A DNA stretch of 64,000 nt, taken from positions 62,001 to 126,000 of the forward strand of contig JADZAN010000039.1 in the NCBI GenBank assembly GCA_020852815.1, read 5' to 3'. Positions within the stretch are counted from its first letter, which is position 1. Each line of letters begins with the position of its first letter. The notes under the pieces are model-generated. The model saw only the letters and a list, made by a program, of their open reading frames with translations, was not told where the DNA came from and ran no database searches. The stretch is from Gemmatimonadaceae bacterium (GTDB lineage Bacteria > Gemmatimonadota > Gemmatimonadetes > Gemmatimonadales > Gemmatimonadaceae). This document shows, piece after piece, positions 59,778 to 64,000 of this stretch. The translations under genes were made by a program, and so were the position numbers.

Positions 59778-61245
59778 GCTCGTTCCCGGCACCGTGGACT
59801 CACCGATCGCGACCGTTTCGGCGCGATCGGCGTCGGCCGTGACACCGACCTTCATCCCATCCAGCGAAGAAGAGCAGTCGCCCAACGCCCCGGTGACGAT
59901 CGCGACGGTGCTGGCGCGCCCGCGCTTCGCCATCCTCGTGGCGGGGCAAACCATTTCGCAGTTGGGCGACAAGCTGCATCACATGGCGCTCATCGCCCTC
60001 ATTGGCGCGGGGGCGGCGACCAACGCCGGCGGGCTGGAACTCGCCAAGCTCTCCGTCGTCTTCACCGCCCCGGTGGTCGTGTTCGGCCCCGTGGCGGGTG
60101 CAATGGTGGATGGCTGGAACAAGCGTACCGTGATGATTGCCTGCGACGCGCTACGCACGCTGCTCGTCGCGATCATCCCTGCGCTCTTCGCGGCCACCGG
60201 GCAGCTCTGGCCCGTCTACCTCGTTGCCTTCCTTGTCTTCCTCCTCGGCGTCTTCTTCAATGCGGCGAAGATGGCGCTCATTCCGGAATTGGTGCCGCGC
60301 GCGCAACTCCTGCCGGCCAACGCCGCGCTCACCTTCGTGGGGCGCTTCGCCACCGTGCTGGGTATCGTGGGTGGCGGAGTCATCATCGGCCTGGGGTTCT
60401 GGCGCCAGTTCGGGTGGAGCGACTACGCCGCCGGCTTCTACCTGGACGCGACGTCGTATCTGGTCTCGGTGCTCACGCTGCTCGGCATCGTGGTCCTTGG
60501 GCGCGGGGGGACGCCGCTCGCGCGGGCAATGTCGCCGCACGGCGACGCGCGGGATGCCGCGTCGAGCGCCGTTGCGCCCCCTCCCGAGATCAGGGTGAAA
60601 CGGTCGCTCGGGACTGTCGTAGGAGACGTGGTCCGCACCCTTTCGGTCATCCGGCATGACCGCAACCTGCGCTTCGTCTTTGGAACGTTGGTGGCGCTGT
60701 CGCTCTTTGCCAGCACGGTGTACGTGGCAATGACCTACTCGGTGCAGACGGTGATGGGGCGCGGGACGAAGGGGGTGGGGTACCTCGGGGGGATCCTGGG
60801 GGCGGGGATGATCCTGGGGTCGCTCCTGGTGGGGACGATCGGCTCCCGCTGGGACAAGCGGCGCACCATCCTGGTGGGGAACGCGATCATCGGTCTCCTG
60901 ATGCTCGTGGGCGGGGTCTTCTTCTCGTTCGCGATCTTTGCCCCCGTGGCATTCCTGGGCGGGGCGTTGCTTGCACCTGTCATGGTGTCGCAGGATACGC
61001 TGTTGCACGAAAGCGCCCCGCCGACGGCGCGGGCGCTGGTCTTCTCGACGAAGGACCTCATCCTGGCGGGCGTCTTCATGCTGTCGGCGCTCACGGTTGG
61101 GGGGACGATCTACCTGCTCGGCCTGCTCGGGGTCGACGAGCCCTATCGCCTGGCGCTGTCGGGCGTTGGTCTCGTGGTTCTCACGAGCGGCGTTGCGGGG
61201 CAGCTCTCGCTGGCTGCCGAGCGACGTCGCGCGCCGCAGGGCTAA
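59755..61245 (+). CDS. MFS transporter, LplT-like
   Basis: Twelve-helix major-facilitator protein of 496 residues from the GTG of VTLLPETELVPGTV, overlapping the acyltransferase by 22 bases. The first helix region FAILVAGQTISQLGDKLHHMALIALIG and the DGWNKRTVMIACDALRTLLVA loop match the LplT/MFS-3 group, which moves lysophospholipids or related lipids. The second half has GTKGVGYLGGILGAGMILGSLLVG and DKRRTILVGNAIIGLLMLVGG. A role in flipping the product of the neighbouring acyl- or glycosyl-transferases is inferred from position only. Confidence 0.88.
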   Translation: MTLLPETELVPGTVDSPIATVSARSASAVTPTFIPSSEEEQSPNAPVTIATVLARPRFAILVAGQTISQLGDKLHHMALIALIGAGAATNAGGLELAKLSVVFTAPVVVFGPVAGAMVDGWNKRTVMIACDALRTLLVAIIPALFAATGQLWPVYLVAFLVFLLGVFFNAAKMALIPELVPRAQLLPANAALTFVGRFATVLGIVGGGVIIGLGFWRQFGWSDYAAGFYLDATSYLVSVLTLLGIVVLGRGGTPLARAMSPHGDARDAASSAVAPPPEIRVKRSLGTVVGDVVRTLSVIRHDRNLRFVFGTLVALSLFASTVYVAMTYSVQTVMGRGTKGVGYLGGILGAGMILGSLLVGTIGSRWDKRRTILVGNAIIGLLMLVGGVFFSFAIFAPVAFLGGALLAPVMVSQDTLLHESAPPTARALVFSTKDLILAGVFMLSALTVGGTIYLLGLLGVDEPYRLALSGVGLVVLTSGVAGQLSLAAERRRAPQG

Positions 61246-61304
61246 GGCACTCACTCCGCCTGTTCACGACACGGTCTGGCGCCCCCCCACTCACCATCGA
61301 TCGC

Positions 61305-62444
61305 ATGCGGATCATCCAGGTCTCCCCGTACAGTTGGGACGCCCCCGGTGGGGTGCAGATCCACATACGGCAGCTCACGAAGCACCTGCAGGAGCGTGGG
61401 CACGACGTGCTGGTGCTGGCCCCCGGCGAGGCGCCCGGGCGTCACGGCCACGTGCACATCGTGGGGCGCACGTTCACGACGTGGTCGAACGGTTCCACCG
61501 CGCAGATCTCCTGCGCGCCGGGCACGATCCGCGAGCTGGCGGCGCAGATGCGCAGCTTTGCCCCCGACATCGTGCACGTGCACGAGCCGTTCGCGCCGGC
61601 CATCGGGATTGCGGCGGCCAAGCATGCGCCGGCGCCCGTGGTGGGGACGTTCCACTCGTACTTCCCGCGCGAGACGCGCGAGGGGCGCATCTACACCGCG
61701 ATTGCGCCGCTGCTGCGCCCCACCTGGAACCGCGTGCACCAGCGGATTGCGGTAAGCCAGGCGGCGCGCCACTCGGCCAAGGGGCGGATGGGGAAGGGGG
61801 ACGTGAAGATCCTGCCTAACGGGATCGAGGTGGAGCGCTTCGCCGACGCCACGCCGGCGCGTGACGTCCCCGCCGGGCGCAAGCTCCTGTTTGTCGGCCG
61901 CCTGGACCCGCGCAAGGGACTGCCGTTCGCCATGCGTGCCTTCATCGACCTGGCGCGCCGCTATCCCGACCTCTCGCTCATCGTGGTGGGCGACGGCCCG
62001 CAGCGCGACGCCATCAAGGAAGTGCCGAGGGAGTGGCGCGCGCGCGTGCACATGAAGGGGAAGGTCACGTACGAGGCGCTCCCCACGTACCATCGCGCGT
62101 CGGACATCTTCGTGTCGCCGGCCACCGGGGCGGAGTCGTTCGGCATCGTGCTGGTGGAAGCGATGGCCGCCGGGCTGCCGGTGGTGGCCAGCGACATTCC
62201 CGGCTATCGCGATGTGGCGCGCAACGGGCGCGAGTCGGTGCTCGTGGCGCCGTCCAGCGCCGAGGCGCTGGCCGAAGGGATCGCGCACCTGCTGGACCAC
62301 CCGGAGGAGCGGGCGCGGCTGGGCACCAACGGTGCGCAGCGGGCGCAGGCCTACGCCTGGGACCACATCATCGACGAGCTGGAACTGGTGTACGAGCGCC
62401 TGGCCGGCATCCAGCGTCGCGTCCCCGTGCTCGCCGGCGCCTGA
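61305..62444 (+). CDS. GT4 glycosyltransferase, PimA-like
   Basis: GT-B fold retaining glycosyltransferase of 379 residues. The N-terminus RIIQVSPYSWDAPGGVQIHIRQL resembles PimA (phosphatidylinositol mannosyltransferase), as do VHVHEPFAPAIG and VVGTFHSYFPRE. The C-terminal nucleotide-sugar domain has LLFVGRLDPRKGL, LIVVGDGPQRD and the EX7E element SPATGAESFGIVLVEAMAAGLPVVASD. Preceded by an acyltransferase and MFS gene on the same strand, and converging on a second GT4 gene; together they suggest a mannosylated phospholipid. Confidence 0.92.
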   Translation: MRIIQVSPYSWDAPGGVQIHIRQLTKHLQERGHDVLVLAPGEAPGRHGHVHIVGRTFTTWSNGSTAQISCAPGTIRELAAQMRSFAPDIVHVHEPFAPAIGIAAAKHAPAPVVGTFHSYFPRETREGRIYTAIAPLLRPTWNRVHQRIAVSQAARHSAKGRMGKGDVKILPNGIEVERFADATPARDVPAGRKLLFVGRLDPRKGLPFAMRAFIDLARRYPDLSLIVVGDGPQRDAIKEVPREWRARVHMKGKVTYEALPTYHRASDIFVSPATGAESFGIVLVEAMAAGLPVVASDIPGYRDVARNGRESVLVAPSSAEALAEGIAHLLDHPEERARLGTNGAQRAQAYAWDHIIDELELVYERLAGIQRRVPVLAGA

Positions 62445-62485
62445 CGCACCCGGCGGCGCGCTCCGCGAAAGCGGCGCGCGGTGCC

Positions 62486-62553
62486 ACCTAACGGGCGAAC
62501 GCCTAACGAGCGAACGCCTGACGGGCGAACGCCTGACGGGCCGCCGCCTAACG
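62486..62553. repeat. Short tandem repeat built on the GCCTAACG octamer
   Basis: Units of 15 bases, CGAACGCCTAACGAG and CGAACGCCTGACGGG variants, in the gap between the convergent glycosyltransferase genes. Two full and one 7-base form of the octamer occur (62487, 62501, 62546), the last overlapping the stop codon of the minus-strand gene. Confidence 0.85.
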
Positions 62554-63663
62554 GGCGAGTGACTCGCCCAGGTAGCGCTGCAGGCGACCGACCATCGCGT
62601 CCCAGCTCCACGCATCGTGGACCCATGCGGCGCCGGCCCGCCCCATGTCGGCGGCGCGCGCAGGGTCGAGCAGGAGACGGGCGATGGCGTCGGCGATGGC
62701 GTGGGGACGCTCCGGGTCGACCACGACCCCGGTCTCGCCATCGCGCACTGCCTCGGGGGCGCCGCCCGAGTTCCCGACCACCACCGGCCGCCCCACCGCC
62801 TGTCCCTGCAGGAAGACGGCGCCTAACGCCTCGACGTCGAGCCCGCCGAGTCGCGACCGGCACGGCATGGCAAAGACGTCGCCGGCGCGGAAGTACGCGG
62901 GAAGCTCGGCGTACGGAACCGCGCCGGCGAACGTCACGCGGTCGCTCACCCCCGTGTCGCGGGCAAGGCGGCGCAGGGCGCCGTCAAAGGGACCGCTCCC
63001 CACGATCAGGAGGCGCACCCGCGGGACCGCCTGCGCCAGTTGCGGCAGCGCGCGAATGAGCATGTCCTGCCCCTTGCGCGCCACCAGGCGCGACACGCAA
63101 CAGACCACGGGCGCATCGCCCAGGGCGTGCCGCTCGCGCACCGCCGCGTCGGAGACGGCAGGGTGGAAGTTCTCCGTATCGATTCCCGACGGGAGGAGTT
63201 GCATGGCGTGCGCAAACGCCGGCTCCAGCCGGCGCCGCGCCCAGTCGCTGACGGCGGTGAGGAGCGTGGCGCGGCGTCCAATGTGCGACAGCAACCCGGG
63301 GACGAGCGCTCCGGTGAGCTCGAGCCCGTGCGAGAAGCCGCCGTACGGGAGATCCAGTTTGCGGCTGACGGCGGGCCCCATGTGCCCCAGCGGCCACAGC
63401 GCGCCAAAGAGGACGACATCCGGACGGCGATCGCGCAGCGCAGCATGCAGCTGGCGGCGCACCCCTGGTGTGGGGAGCATCATCTCGGTGTCGAGCCGGA
63501 TCACCTCCTGCGGATAGGTGCGATCGTACGCCGCTGCGCCTCGGTAGCTCGACGAGAAGATCGTGACCGATCCCGGCGGGAAGCGGCGAAAGAGCTGCGC
63601 GACGTAATCGTTGATCCCGCCCACGCGCGGCAGGAAGTCGTTGGTGACGACGAAGACGCGCAC
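62548..63663 (-). CDS. GT4 glycosyltransferase, PimB-like
   Basis: Second GT-B retaining glycosyltransferase. Start chosen at the GTG of VRVFVVTNDFLPRVGGINDYVAQLF, with GGGAG just upstream; a TTG at 63690 would add nine residues and overlap the CYTH gene. FVVTNDFLPRVGGINDYV, FGALWPLGHMGP, GGFSHGLELTGALVPG, LLPSGIDTENFHP, CVSRLVARKGQDMLIRALP and the EX7E-like region DVEALGAVFLQGQAVGRPVVVGN closely follow the alpha-1,6 PIM mannosyltransferase PimB and its relatives. It faces the PimA-like gene. Confidence 0.9.
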   Translation of the reverse strand: MRVFVVTNDFLPRVGGINDYVAQLFRRFPPGSVTIFSSSYRGAAAYDRTYPQEVIRLDTEMMLPTPGVRRQLHAALRDRRPDVVLFGALWPLGHMGPAVSRKLDLPYGGFSHGLELTGALVPGLLSHIGRRATLLTAVSDWARRRLEPAFAHAMQLLPSGIDTENFHPAVSDAAVRERHALGDAPVVCCVSRLVARKGQDMLIRALPQLAQAVPRVRLLIVGSGPFDGALRRLARDTGVSDRVTFAGAVPYAELPAYFRAGDVFAMPCRSRLGGLDVEALGAVFLQGQAVGRPVVVGNSGGAPEAVRDGETGVVVDPERPHAIADAIARLLLDPARAADMGRAGAAWVHDAWSWDAMVGRLQRYLGESLAR

Positions 63664-63679
63664 GCGCTCCCGCGTCCCG

Positions 63680-64000
63680 TCAGCAGGCAAGGTTCGCGTT
63701 CACGTACGCCGGGTCGTCGGTCACGTCGCGCTCGACGTGCGCCATGAGCCACGCCGGAAACTCGGTCGTGATTCCCGCCGCCGGGAGTTCGATCTCCGCC
63801 AGCACCAGCTCGCGATCGGTGAATTCGTCCACTTCCCAGTTGAGCGCGCCGTCCGCGACCACGTGCCGGCGCTTGCGCACGCGCTTTCCCTCGGTGAGTG
63901 GCCACAGCACGTCGAAGACGTCGCGCCCGCACTCCTCCTCGATCTCGGTACGCACGAGCCCAGTCCCCAGCTTCACCGTGCGGAAGTAGCGCTCGCTCTC
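63680..64000 (-). CDS. CYTH-domain protein (N-terminus outside window)
   Basis: C-terminal part of a triphosphate tunnel metalloenzyme-like protein (CYTH; adenylate cyclase type IV/thiamine triphosphatase family). The frame is open to the window edge, reading ESERYFRTVKLGTGLVRTEIEEE, then VLWPLTEGKRVRKRRHVV, LNWEVDEFTDRELVLAEIELPA, with the alternating charged beta-strand residues of the tunnel. The catalytic ExExK is expected before the visible part. It lies 16 bases ahead of the PimB-like gene on the same strand. Confidence 0.85.
   Translation of the reverse strand, partial: ESERYFRTVKLGTGLVRTEIEEECGRDVFDVLWPLTEGKRVRKRRHVVADGALNWEVDEFTDRELVLAEIELPAAGITTEFPAWLMAHVERDVTDDPAYVNANLAC

Noticed and set aside
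1-64000. tRNA, rRNA, prophage and insertion sequences
   Set aside because: No cloverleaf, rRNA core sequence, integrase, phage structural gene or transposase was recognised on either strand.

Overview
The window is high-GC DNA of ordinary bacterial chromosomal type, with dense genes in short operons on both strands, no rRNA or tRNA, no transposase, no prophage and no CRISPR array. The mix of genes fits an environmental diderm bacterium, most likely Gemmatimonadota. The pointers are a short signal-peptide protein with a CarboxypepD_reg plus TonB-plug fold but no barrel, a SufU/SufR-type SUF system, Ig-like lipoproteins, a beta-barrel protein ending in Phe, and a histone-H1-like SWIB protein. 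The taxonomic call is an inference, not a search result.

Layout. 1-6.3 kb: complete SUF iron-sulfur operon (sufR-like regulator cut by the window edge, sufB, sufC, sufD, sufS, sufU), with a long inverted and tandem repeat between sufB and sufC and a C-rich, G-poor tract behind it. 6.7-10.9 kb (minus): an unusual sensory locus made of two paralogous small proteins ending in a CPPYCP tail, a multi-pass membrane protein, a histidine kinase and a LuxR-type response regulator, followed by a separate putative HTH protein. The two transcription units share an identically spaced upstream motif. 11-16 kb: YciI protein, molybdate/tungstate-type ABC permease and ATPase, a lone ABC ATPase, a ParA/MinD-like degenerate protein, a bacilliredoxin and a GroES-like protein. 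16.4-31.5 kb (mostly minus): secreted or envelope hydrolases (M24 peptidase, esterase, penicillin acylase, alpha/beta hydrolase, Ig-like metalloprotease), aldo-keto reductase, RidA lipoprotein, signal peptidase I, H1-SWIB protein, endonuclease IV. 31.7-36.1 kb (plus): proline catabolic dehydrogenase, a GT-C membrane protein, a PhzF protein. 36.1-46.6 kb: MscL with an added zinc ribbon, an outer-membrane barrel, a DUF2157-like membrane protein, an ABC-2 exporter pair, a DMT transporter, a CheY-like receiver, a TonB-plug protein, a DedA protein and a lipoprotein. 46.8-53.6 kb (minus): complete tripartite RND efflux operon led by its TetR regulator. 54-57 kb: type IV pilin-like protein, DUF3052 protein, a deleted serine/threonine-kinase remnant, an ATP-grasp enzyme. 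57-64 kb: a sigma54 activator with two palindromic operators, then an acyltransferase, an LplT-like MFS protein and two convergent GT4 glycosyltransferases that look like a PIM-type glycolipid module, and a CYTH-domain protein cut by the edge.

Two sequence-level patterns cross the window. First, the octamer GCCTAACG (or its complement CGTTAGGC) occurs 25 times, roughly ten times the number expected from base composition, in genes and in gaps alike. Second, intergenic spaces carry a modular repeat family made of a CCCCAGCCTTCGCTGGGG hairpin (six copies), G-rich GGGGGAC or GAGGACGA tandem units, and a variable GC-rich hairpin that often acts as the terminator.
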